From an uncultured Eubacterium sp. (GTDB lineage: Bacteria > Bacillota > Clostridia > Lachnospirales > Lachnospiraceae): DNA of 5,712 nucleotides. The notes below the pieces were generated by a model that was given only the letters and a program-made list of their open reading frames with translations, was not told the DNA's origin and ran no database searches. A program made the translations under genes and the position numbers. The stretch lies in assembly GCA_910579145.1 (NCBI GenBank), contig CAJTTQ010000115.1, positions 257 through 5,968 on the forward strand, given 5' to 3'. Positions 1 to 5,642 of this stretch are shown piece after piece. Within the stretch, counting starts at the first letter, position 1, and the number at the start of each line of letters is the position of its first letter.

Positions 1-3000
1 ACTCCATTTCAATGTGTTAGTGATTGTAGCTGTTGTATCATCACCACTTAACACCACAGGATCCGAAGCAACATAATTAGAATCAACCTCTATCTCTGTA
101 ATTCGATATTGCGCTCCTTGCGTAACGTCTGAAATCCGAATATCCCATTGATTCTGATTTTCTGACTCCAACAAATCCGCCTGAGTAAATATATATACTC
201 CATCCGGATGCTCAGCCGTTATATAAGGTGTCCATTCACTTGACCCTTCTGTTAAGTTCTCCAAAAGAACTTTAATGCTTTCCGGACGTATTTTGTACAT
301 ATTATCAGAATCATTCCAAATTTTGCGAATCTGCAAATCTATGGTATCTGGAATACTGGAAGTATACGTATTCGTAAATTCAAACCTCACTGAATCTCTT
401 TCTTCCAAAGTGGTTGATACGAATTTTCCATCATTATCTTTGCGAACCTCTCCGCCAATGATTTTCAATTCCTGCTGGCATGTATATGAGGTTATGTTTT
501 CTCCCCTTTCTGTTACTGTATAGGTATAGCTTGTTCCCGCAGCAATCGAATTATTTTTATACTCATAGACACCGATATAATTCCCATCACCATCTATGCT
601 CCATTTCCATCCTGGTTCTGTAATTGACAATCCACCACTGCCATCCTCGCTAATTTTATTAACACACGGCGCATTTGCAACATCATTTCCGTCTTTATCT
701 GTTGCCTTAATTTCAAATTTTAACCCACTTAATGAAGCAGCAATTTTTTCTTTTATGTTATTACTGATTTCCTCTTCGCTAAGAGTATCAGTTAAAATAA
801 GATCATTGAAAGTAAAGCCTTCCACTTTTTTCGTGATCTTTAAATCAAATGTTCCGTCCTCTGCCGGAGGCAGTTTTTGACTGAAACCAACTCGGTCTAG
901 GAAATTTCCTTCTGCGGGTTGACCACTAGCTGTATTATTTTTATCACCTGATACAAAAAAGAATCTCGTCAAATAACTGGTTGGTGTGTATTCCCCTTCA
1001 TAATTATGCCATGATTGATCATCGCTTGCATATGGTTGTACATAAACCCCCTTATACTGATCTTTATCTTTCATTAGTGTGATGACCTCTTCCTGCGTAT
1101 CAATTGGTCCATTGTCATTTCCACCATACATTGCAATATCAACAGGGACAATAACCACATACATCGTATCGTACTCTGGACTACTACTTTTCTGACAGCC
1201 TCTCGCACGATGTGATAACCAATAATTTAAATTCTGACCCGGAACCGTAAGAACATCTTGATATAAAGCCCCCTCTCCTCTTGCATTTATCTCAGCGAAC
1301 TGAACACCATCGGGAACAATATTATTGGCAAACCAATTCTTCTCATACCAATTATATTGAGTCCAAACGAAATGCTCTCCATAATCAGTAACCCCAACTC
1401 TACCAATTTCAATTTGTTCCTCTTTATCAGTTGTTCTCCACATCAAGCCTAATGTTTGATCATTCATATCAAGTTGATCGTAAAGTTTATGTTCATCATA
1501 CCTATTAATTTCCGGTTTCTCAAAACTTCCATTCTGCAACTCATTCCAATACAGCACAGAATAATAATTTTGCGAACCCATATAAGATCCCGCTGGCCAA
1601 AACCGGGATAGATCTGGATAACACTTAGAATATTTTACAGCATATTCCTGCGGATGTATAAGCTCATCATGATAGTAAACATCAACCATATAATCCACAC
1701 TTGTTCTATTTTCATCATGATTCAATGAACCTTTATCCAACACCACATTTAACCACGCCCCATCATCCGCAACGTTATACTCGTCTCCAACCTTTTCCTT
1801 TTTTACCGGCTTATATCCGTCATTATTTATATTCTTTTTCCATTCAAAACGAATAATGCCCTCGCTTTTGAATTCTTCTCCCTTCTTTTCAGCTTCTTTC
1901 CTAGCAGTTTCAATTTCCGTATCAATCGTCCTTTGAGCAGTCTCATTCAATTCCACCTTCAGACAACCATCCTTATCAATCTCATCCACAATCGTAACCT
2001 TTTGAATGGTGAAATTTGATCTCCACACTGCCGCCATCGGCCCCACATTACTTGTGACAGTCTCCGTCCTCCAAAGCTCCTTATTCTCCGTCACTTCCAT
2101 AGTGGTCTCACTGCCATTCTCCGCCAGGTCAATCACAGCAGGCTGCGCAGCTGATACTGTCCTTCTGGTTTTAAACATCTGTGGCTTCTCTGCGTTTTCC
2201 GCTTCCTCTGCGTTTTCCGCTCCGTCCAGGTTCAGCATAACCATAGATACATCTGTAATCTCCGGAACAATTGTTTCCGGCGCCACCGCCTCTTTATATT
2301 CGATAGCAACCTTCACATCGCCCTCAGGCTCTATCACTGTGCCGTCCTGATCCGCAAGAGAAAGATCATATGCCATAAAACCCGCAATAATGTCGTTCTC
2401 TTCCGCCGCGTTCTCTTTCAGCTTTTCTTCTATCGTCTTATACTGTTCTTCTGTCTCCTCATTCTCCTCCACCACAGGAACCACATTCAGTATCGCCCCT
2501 TCGGGGATATTCCCAATTTCAGCTTCCTCAACAGAAATGATTACGTCATCGTCTTCATATTCCAGTTTCTGCGGTCCTCTCGTCCACGCAACCGCATAGA
2601 TGGAGAAATCTTCCGATGTAAACGACACGTTCTTTACTTCACTGTCCTCAGTCAAAACGAACTCCGCGTCTTCCATCGTTTCCGCTATCAGCTCTTTGCC
2701 GCTCTCCCTCATATGTACCAGGTTTACATCTGTAATTTCAATTCCTTCATGATCCGCTACGCTTTCGGGAAGGAATGCCTGGGTAAATCTGATTTCTACC
2801 CCAACCTCTCCCTGAGGCTCAAACTCTGTCATTTCCCCGTCTTCGTCCGGCGCCAGAAAGCTGATATCATATGCCGTAAATCCTGCGATTTTCTTTATCT
2901 CATCTTCCGGAATGGTTTTCTCTAATGCAGGGGAAACCGCATCGTATTTCTCATTGATCTCCTTCGCCGCTTCGATCTCCTCAGAGGTAACGCCATCCTT

Positions 3001-3702
3001 TTTTTTCAGTTTTTCTATATCCTGTTTTACAACCGGCACTGCTTTCAGCTGCGCATCCTCCGGAAGTACGCCTTCTCCGGCCGTCACATGAATCTCTACT
3101 TTCCCGCCGTCTATCTTTTCTGTCGCCTCAAATTCCGCCGGCAATGTTTCCTCTGACTCCGGCTCTGTTTCGGTCTCGATTTCAGTTTCTGTTTCTGTTT
3201 CGGTCTCCGTTTCGGATTCGGTGATCTCCTCAAAATCGGTGGATTCATCCTCCGTCGCAGGCTGCGTCTCTGTTTCTGCGGCAGTCCCTTCCGTCCCCTC
3301 CGGTTCCGTATTGTCATCTGCCGGCGCTGTCGTCGTCTCTTCCGGACGAGGCGCTTCCGTACCTTCCGGTTCCCTGACGCATTCATCGCCATGAGTATGT
3401 TCTTCCAGCTCACAGGTCAGTTCCTTCGAAACCGTATAACAGGCATCGTCATGGGTATGTTCTTCCCCTTCCGTCAAATCACAAATCAGCTCCTGCGTCT
3501 CCGTATAGCATCCGTCGTCATGGGTATGCGCTTCCTTTCCGCATTCAGGGCTGCCCTCGAAAGCAACGCCGTACTGTGCCAGCGTACCCATCACGCCGCC
3601 TACTACCAGGACAGCCATCAGAATCCAGGCCACAAGCGCCCTCCGGTTTTTCTTATGGCGCTTATTCAGTTCATCCAGATATTCCCTCGCAAGTTTCTGC
3701 AT
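1..3702 (-). CDS. Large modular surface protein, adhesin/pilin-like (3' end cut by window)
   Basis: The frame is open for 1234 codons from ATG 3702 to the window edge, so the C-terminus and any LPXTG-type anchor are not seen. The start is fixed by AGGAAGG seven bases upstream. Visible modules: basic leader (1-21) and hydrophobic segment (22-42), an export signal; three Cys/His repeats (54-108); Thr/Glu/Pro-rich linker (111-190); two related beta-type modules (about 196-376 and 384-550, sharing IAGFxAYD at 272 and 439, the first ending FSIYAV at 366); a galactose-binding-like region (about 715-940, with NGSFE at 724, QFAEI at 801, then ALYQDV and GNFLD); a SpaA-like domain (953-1114); and a Cna-B-like domain from 1123. 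Lys/Glu/Asn sets K958/E1065/N1111 and K1127/E1203/N1229 could form internal isopeptide bonds. Known for the families: such proteins are exported stalks or adhesins. Ligand and anchoring are inference. It lies directly after a signal peptidase gene. GC content drops sharply near codon 560. Confidence 0.9.
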   Translation of the reverse strand, partial: MQKLAREYLDELNKRHKKNRRALVAWILMAVLVVGGVMGTLAQYGVAFEGSPECGKEAHTHDDGCYTETQELICDLTEGEEHTHDDACYTVSKELTCELEEHTHGDECVREPEGTEAPRPEETTTAPADDNTEPEGTEGTAAETETQPATEDESTDFEEITESETETETETETEIETETEPESEETLPAEFEATEKIDGGKVEIHVTAGEGVLPEDAQLKAVPVVKQDIEKLKKKDGVTSEEIEAAKEINEKYDAVSPALEKTIPEDEIKKIAGFTAYDISFLAPDEDGEMTEFEPQGEVGVEIRFTQAFLPESVADHEGIEITDVNLVHMRESGKELIAETMEDAEFVLTEDSEVKNVSFTSEDFSIYAVAWTRGPQKLEYEDDDVIISVEEAEIGNIPEGAILNVVPVVEENEETEEQYKTIEEKLKENAAEENDIIAGFMAYDLSLADQDGTVIEPEGDVKVAIEYKEAVAPETIVPEITDVSMVMLNLDGAENAEEAENAEKPQMFKTRRTVSAAQPAVIDLAENGSETTMEVTENKELWRTETVTSNVGPMAAVWRSNFTIQKVTIVDEIDKDGCLKVELNETAQRTIDTEIETARKEAEKKGEEFKSEGIIRFEWKKNINNDGYKPVKKEKVGDEYNVADDGAWLNVVLDKGSLNHDENRTSVDYMVDVYYHDELIHPQEYAVKYSKCYPDLSRFWPAGSYMGSQNYYSVLYWNELQNGSFEKPEINRYDEHKLYDQLDMNDQTLGLMWRTTDKEEQIEIGRVGVTDYGEHFVWTQYNWYEKNWFANNIVPDGVQFAEINARGEGALYQDVLTVPGQNLNYWLSHRARGCQKSSSPEYDTMYVVIVPVDIAMYGGNDNGPIDTQEEVITLMKDKDQYKGVYVQPYASDDQSWHNYEGEYTPTSYLTRFFFVSGDKNNTASGQPAEGNFLDRVGFSQKLPPAEDGTFDLKITKKVEGFTFNDLILTDTLSEEEISNNIKEKIAASLSGLKFEIKATDKDGNDVANAPCVNKISEDGSGGLSITEPGWKWSIDGDGNYIGVYEYKNNSIAAGTSYTYTVTERGENITSYTCQQELKIIGGEVRKDNDGKFVSTTLEERDSVRFEFTNTYTSSIPDTIDLQIRKIWNDSDNMYKIRPESIKVLLENLTEGSSEWTPYITAEHPDGVYIFTQADLLESENQNQWDIRISDVTQGAQYRITEIEVDSNYVASDPVVLSGDDTTATITNTLKWS
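2188..2223 (-). repeat. 18-bp direct tandem repeat, two copies
   Basis: Two adjacent 18-base units differ at one position. On the coding strand they give a doubled AENAEE/AENAEK stretch near the end of the second beta module (around residue 495). The repeat keeps the reading frame and looks like a recent small duplication in a linker. Confidence 0.8.
3148..3231 (-). repeat. Glu-Thr dipeptide repeat linker
   Basis: Residues 158-185 are a low-complexity acidic run dominated by alternating Glu and Thr, ending in PESEE. It is encoded by a degenerate six-base repeat (plus-strand GTTTCT/GTTTCG/GTCTCC units). It lies within a longer Thr/Glu/Pro-rich spacer (111-190) and probably acts as an extended spacer that lifts the folded modules away from the membrane or wall. 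The repeat could change length by replication slippage in six-base steps without breaking the frame. Confidence 0.85.
3379..3543 (-). repeat. Three Cys-His-His-Cys repeats in the surface protein
   Basis: Three imperfect tandem units are visible in protein and DNA: C54-x4-H59-T-H61-x3-C65, C74-x7-H82-T-H84-x3-C88 and C97-x4-H102-T-H104-x3-C108. The first two are followed by Tyr-Thr and all are separated by acidic spacers. In DNA each copy contains CATGRGTATG on the plus strand (starting near 3390, 3450 and 3519). HTH-type repeats of this kind recur just after the signal peptide in many Clostridia surface proteins. Their role is not established to my knowledge; metal binding or disulfides are both plausible. 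Confidence 0.85.
3577..3639 (-). other. Signal-anchor / signal-peptide region of the surface protein
   Basis: Residues 22-42 form an uninterrupted hydrophobic stretch (ALVAWILMAVLVVGGVMGTL plus A). It follows a long, strongly basic N-region containing KRHKKNRR. The layout suits Sec export with an extended n-region, as is common in large Clostridia surface proteins. Possible cleavage points are after A42 (TLA) or A47 (GVA); neither is a perfect A-x-A, so the segment could also remain as a membrane anchor. The signal peptidase encoded just upstream is the obvious candidate processing enzyme. Confidence 0.7.
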
Positions 3703-3706
3703 TTTT

Positions 3707-3716
3707 CCACCTTCCT
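3707..3716 (-). promoter_or_regulatory. Ribosome binding site of the surface protein
   Basis: AGGAAGGTGG on the minus strand, with the AGGAAGG part seven bases from ATG 3702. It decides the start codon of the large gene and shows that the gene has its own strong initiation signal despite sitting in an operon. Confidence 0.85.
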
Positions 3717-3781
3717 AACGCATTGTTTCCATTTTCGTCCGGCCCGGCGCCTTTGCCGCAGGTTTAAGCCTTGCCGGAAGC

Positions 3782-4372
3782 TTATTTCCATATTTTCATA
3801 CGGGCCGGAGGCCACGCTTTTATGACTGCCCTGCCGACGACCTGATCCTTCCTTACATATCCCACGGATAAGTCCCGGCTGTCTACGGATACGGCTCTGT
3901 TGTCCCCCAGCACGAAGAAGGTTCCTTCCGGTACCTTTACGGGGAATTCCAGCTGGCATTTTTCCAGGCTTTTTTCCCTCAGGTACGGTTCTTCGAGCGG
4001 CTGTCCGTTGACAGATACATTTCCGTCTCCGTCTATCTCTATCTCGTCTCCCGGCATGCCGATCACACGCTTTAAGAGTATCTTTCCTTCATGATAGAAC
4101 CCTGCGACATCCCCCGCACTGACCTCTTTCGTCCGCCGCAGGAACAGGATCTCGCCGTCTGACAGTGTCGGCTCCATGCTGTTCCCGTCTACCTCGATCA
4201 ATGCATATACCCTGGTGAGTACCAGCCCGGCCACGGCCGCTGCTATGACAAGAGCCGCCGCCATATTCCAGAGCACTCTTCTCCGGTTGCACCTGGCTTC
4301 TTCCCTGGCCAGCTCCGCCCTGAGGCTTTCGATCGATGGGATCTTCAAGGGTTCTTCTTTTTTGCCTCTCAC
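3782..4372 (-). CDS. sipW/lepB-like: Type I signal peptidase
   Basis: Membrane-bound serine protease of the S26 family that removes signal peptides from exported proteins on the outer face of the membrane. From the GTG at 4372 it is 196 aa, close to usual Gram-positive SipS-type length. A short basic cytoplasmic part is followed by one membrane segment (about 37-59). The catalytic boxes are complete: GNSMEPTL with Ser65 as nucleophile, LLKRVIGMPGD with Lys101 as general base, and GDNR at 156-159 followed by DSRD. The Ser/Lys pair marks the bacterial-type enzyme rather than the ER-type Ser/His form, so SipW is a less apt name than SipS/LepB. The GTG start overlaps the TGA of the upstream coiled-coil gene (GTGA), which suggests translational coupling; a TTG nine codons in is an alternative. 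An ATG at 4477 would overlap the upstream gene by over 100 bases and adds residues unlike the family. The surface protein follows 79 bases downstream and is its likely substrate (inference). Confidence 0.93.
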   Translation of the reverse strand: MRGKKEEPLKIPSIESLRAELAREEARCNRRRVLWNMAAALVIAAAVAGLVLTRVYALIEVDGNSMEPTLSDGEILFLRRTKEVSAGDVAGFYHEGKILLKRVIGMPGDEIEIDGDGNVSVNGQPLEEPYLREKSLEKCQLEFPVKVPEGTFFVLGDNRAVSVDSRDLSVGYVRKDQVVGRAVIKAWPPARMKIWK

Positions 4373-4725
4373 CTGGCGATGCCGGTTCTTCCATAATGGA
4401 TGGGGATGATCCGTCCGGCATTCACCGCCTGCCGTTTCGTGCCCGTCTCGTAAACAGGCACTGCCCGGGCTTTCCATTCTTCCACTTCCTGTTTCAGCAT
4501 GGCGATCTGTTCGTCTTTCTGGTTCAGCCGTTCGTCCTTCACGTCCAGCTTTTTCTTCAACCGCTCATAGCTCTCCATCACTGTGTCCATCTGTTGCTGA
4601 ATGGCGTCCAGCTGTTCCCTCAGCCGTCCGGATTCCTGATCCAGCCGCTCGGCTTCCTCACATTCCATCAGAAGCATCTGTAAAAGCTCCCTGCGTTTTA
4701 ATCTGCGTAATTCTTTATCTGCCAT
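4369..4725 (-). CDS. Small coiled-coil protein of unknown function
   Basis: 118 aa from ATG 4725, chosen because AGGAGG lies nine bases upstream; an in-frame ATG at 4758 has only a weak site. The N-terminus (MADKELRRLKRRELLQMLL) is basic and helical. Residues about 22-88 are a charged heptad-like helix rich in Glu, Gln, Lys and Leu, predicted to be a coiled coil. The last 30 residues (from AVPVYETG) are non-helical and basic. There is no signal peptide or membrane segment, so it is probably cytoplasmic. I recall short proteins with a similar DKELRxLxRxELL start beside surface-protein and signal-peptidase genes in Lachnospiraceae, but no function is known to me. Its stop overlaps the signal peptidase start by four bases, so the two are very likely co-expressed. 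It could be a scaffold or assembly partner; this is not shown by the sequence. Confidence 0.8.
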   Translation of the reverse strand: MADKELRRLKRRELLQMLLMECEEAERLDQESGRLREQLDAIQQQMDTVMESYERLKKKLDVKDERLNQKDEQIAMLKQEVEEWKARAVPVYETGTKRQAVNAGRIIPIHYGRTGIAR

Positions 4726-4734
4726 AGGATCCGT

Positions 4735-4740
4735 CCTCCT
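4735..4740 (-). promoter_or_regulatory. Ribosome binding site of the coiled-coil gene
   Basis: AGGAGG on the minus strand, nine bases from ATG 4725. It selects this ATG over the in-frame ATG at 4758 and over any longer overlapping start. Confidence 0.8.
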
Positions 4741-4766
4741 TTTCAGGTCATTCTCCATTTCACTCT

Positions 4767-5240
4767 CTATTCTGATACTGCCTTTCGCTCTGTCTGATCC
4801 AATACGCCGTCGATCAGCTTCATCAGCTCCAGCGCCGACCGGAAAGGAATCTCCTCCCTCGTCTCCATGCAGGTTACCAGTCCCTGCCATGTGCTGTGCT
4901 GCCGGTGTTGTACCCGGATCACGAAAGTTCCCAGATCACCGTGCCGTCGTAACAATTCTTCGTCGCTCATTACTTTCGCCATCCTTTCCGCCGTCGCTGA
5001 CCCTCCGGCTTTTCTTTGTGCCGCTCTTTCAAAGCTCCGCTCCTTCGTCCCCCGGTGGGGAAATCCCAGCGCGTCGAACAGCGCTTCCGATTTTCTCAAC
5101 ACATCCTCGAATCCGAAGAAGGGGATCCCCTCTCTTTCATATCCGTGGAACAGCGTTCCCTCTATATTTCCTTTTATCCTTCTATCCACACACAGGACCA
5201 CTCCACTGGGTGAACCGATATAAACCCTCGCCGTACCCAC
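4767..5240 (-). CDS. Unnamed conserved-type protein, first gene of the surface-protein cluster
   Basis: 157 aa starting at a GTG, supported by AAGGAGG nine bases upstream (5250-5256). No signal peptide or membrane segment, so probably cytoplasmic. Two parts can be seen. The N-terminal part (1-65) reads like a small alpha/beta domain, with RVYIGSPSGVVLCVDRR then GFEDVLRKSEALFDALGFP. A basic linker (66-100) follows. The C-terminal part (104-148) holds TFVIRVQHRQHSTWQG and FRSALELMKLIDGVL. The TWQG...FRSALEL signature is one I recognise from unnamed proteins encoded beside signal peptidase and surface-protein genes in Lachnospiraceae; I cannot attach a domain name or reaction. As the promoter-proximal gene it may be regulatory or needed for assembly (inference). 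The 41-base gap to the coiled-coil gene contains no visible terminator. Confidence 0.82.
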   Translation of the reverse strand: MGTARVYIGSPSGVVLCVDRRIKGNIEGTLFHGYEREGIPFFGFEDVLRKSEALFDALGFPHRGTKERSFERAAQRKAGGSATAERMAKVMSDEELLRRHGDLGTFVIRVQHRQHSTWQGLVTCMETREEIPFRSALELMKLIDGVLDQTERKAVSE

Positions 5241-5249
5241 CCTGCGCCG

Positions 5250-5256
5250 CCTCCTT
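5250..5256 (-). promoter_or_regulatory. Ribosome binding site for the GTG start at 5240
   Basis: AAGGAGG on the minus strand, nine bases before GTG. This is the perfect anti-16S core and supports a GTG start for the first gene of the cluster. Confidence 0.85.
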
Positions 5257-5303
5257 CAAATGCTTTTTATGTTCCGGCACTTCTTTTTCACTTTTCTGGC
5301 ACT

Positions 5304-5312
5304 ATTGTAGCA
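5304..5312 (-). promoter_or_regulatory. Extended -10 promoter element for the minus-strand cluster
   Basis: TGCTACAAT on the minus strand: a TGn extension plus a -10 matching TATAAT at five of six positions. The -35 at 17-18 bases spacing (TTATCC or TTTATC, about 5327-5333) is poor, so recognition would lean on the extended -10 and the A-tracts upstream. Transcription would begin near 5297, leaving an untranslated leader of about 55 bases before GTG 5240. Confidence 0.5.
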
Positions 5313-5347
5313 ATCTGGGAATCAACGGATAAATCAATAAAACAGGA

Positions 5348-5383
5348 TTTTGTGCGTTTTTTGAAAATTTTTTTTGATTTTTT
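5348..5383 (-). promoter_or_regulatory. Phased A-tracts / UP-like element upstream of the cluster promoter
   Basis: On the minus strand, runs of 6, 8, 6 and 4 adenines occupy 5378-5383, 5368-5375, 5357-5362 and 5348-5351. Their centres are about 9, 12 and 10 bases apart, near the helical repeat. They sit just upstream of the expected -35 position. Such phasing bends DNA and can act as an UP element for RNA polymerase; that role here is inference. Confidence 0.45.
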
Positions 5384-5461
5384 ATCGTAACCGATATTTT
5401 TGACCGCCCATAAGCCAGAAAGGAAATAGAACCCAAAACTGGAAAATAGAGTAAATTTTTG

Positions 5462-5490
5462 TTGCATTTTTTCATTGGATGTTGTATACT
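5462..5490 (+). promoter_or_regulatory. Plus-strand promoter-like sequence (distal)
   Basis: TTGCAT, a 17-base spacer and TATACT. Both hexamers are close to the sigma-A consensus (four and five of six matches) at ideal spacing. If used, it gives a leader of roughly 145 bases before ATG 5643. Confidence 0.5.
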
Positions 5491-5587
5491 GTCCATAACG
5501 ATTCTTGCTTTACAATTCCATTGAACATTCCCGCAGGTATCCTTCCGGCTGTTGTTCACTTTGGAGCAGCGTACTTCGATAATTGCA

Positions 5588-5616
5588 TAGACTTCACATC
5601 CCGGTTATGGTATACT
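5588..5616 (+). promoter_or_regulatory. Plus-strand promoter with extended -10 (proximal)
   Basis: TAGACT, a 17-base spacer and TATACT, with TGG directly before the -10 forming an extended -10 (TGGTATACT). The predicted start lies about 20 bases before the ATG at 5643. The -10 is flanked by the inverted repeat CCGGT (5601-5605) and ACCGG (5617-5621), so a bound regulator could block it. Confidence 0.5.
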
Positions 5617-5621
5617 ACCGG
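5601..5621. promoter_or_regulatory. Possible operator around the proximal -10
   Basis: Five-base inverted arms CCGGT and ACCGG are separated by 11 bases that contain the extended -10. The arrangement suits a dimeric repressor or activator. The arms are short and could be chance. Confidence 0.3.
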
Positions 5622-5642
5622 CATAGAGGGAGAGTGCACAGG

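Larger units (their letters stand above)
5257..5642. other. Divergent AT-rich intergenic region
   Basis: About 390 bases separate the leftward cluster from the rightward partial gene. No convincing protein-coding frame is seen. It contains the minus-strand promoter and A-tracts, two plus-strand promoter-like sequences and short inverted repeats, described separately. I see no tRNA, known riboswitch or clear intrinsic terminator here. Confidence 0.75.

Noticed and set aside
2006..2350. Plus-strand Ser-rich 114-aa frame, and similar Ser-rich frame at 2390-2599
   Set aside because: Antisense to the surface protein; Ser richness follows from complementing Glu/Ala-rich codons, and no ribosome site or domain was seen.
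3111..3413. Minus-strand 100-aa Arg/Lys-rich frame
   Set aside because: It is a frame-shifted reading of the Glu/Thr-rich linker and Cys/His repeat of the surface protein; the extreme Arg/Lys content is an artefact of the repeated codons.
3703..3781. Possible terminator between signal peptidase and surface protein
   Set aside because: Six-base arms TCCGGC (3778-3773) and GCCGGA (3743-3738) could pair on the minus-strand transcript, but the loop is long and no T-run follows, so it is not an intrinsic terminator. It might affect mRNA processing.
3391..3825. 144-aa plus-strand frame opposite the surface-protein start
   Set aside because: Antisense to two real genes and their ribosome site; sequence looks like low-quality shadow coding.
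4373..4477. ATG at 4477 as the signal peptidase start
   Set aside because: It would add 35 residues unlike the family and overlap the coiled-coil gene by more than 100 bases; the GTG at 4372 with GTGA overlap fits better.
5302..5559. 85-aa minus-strand frame in the intergenic region
   Set aside because: It spans the A-tracts and predicted promoter of the cluster, has no recognisable features and no good ribosome site.
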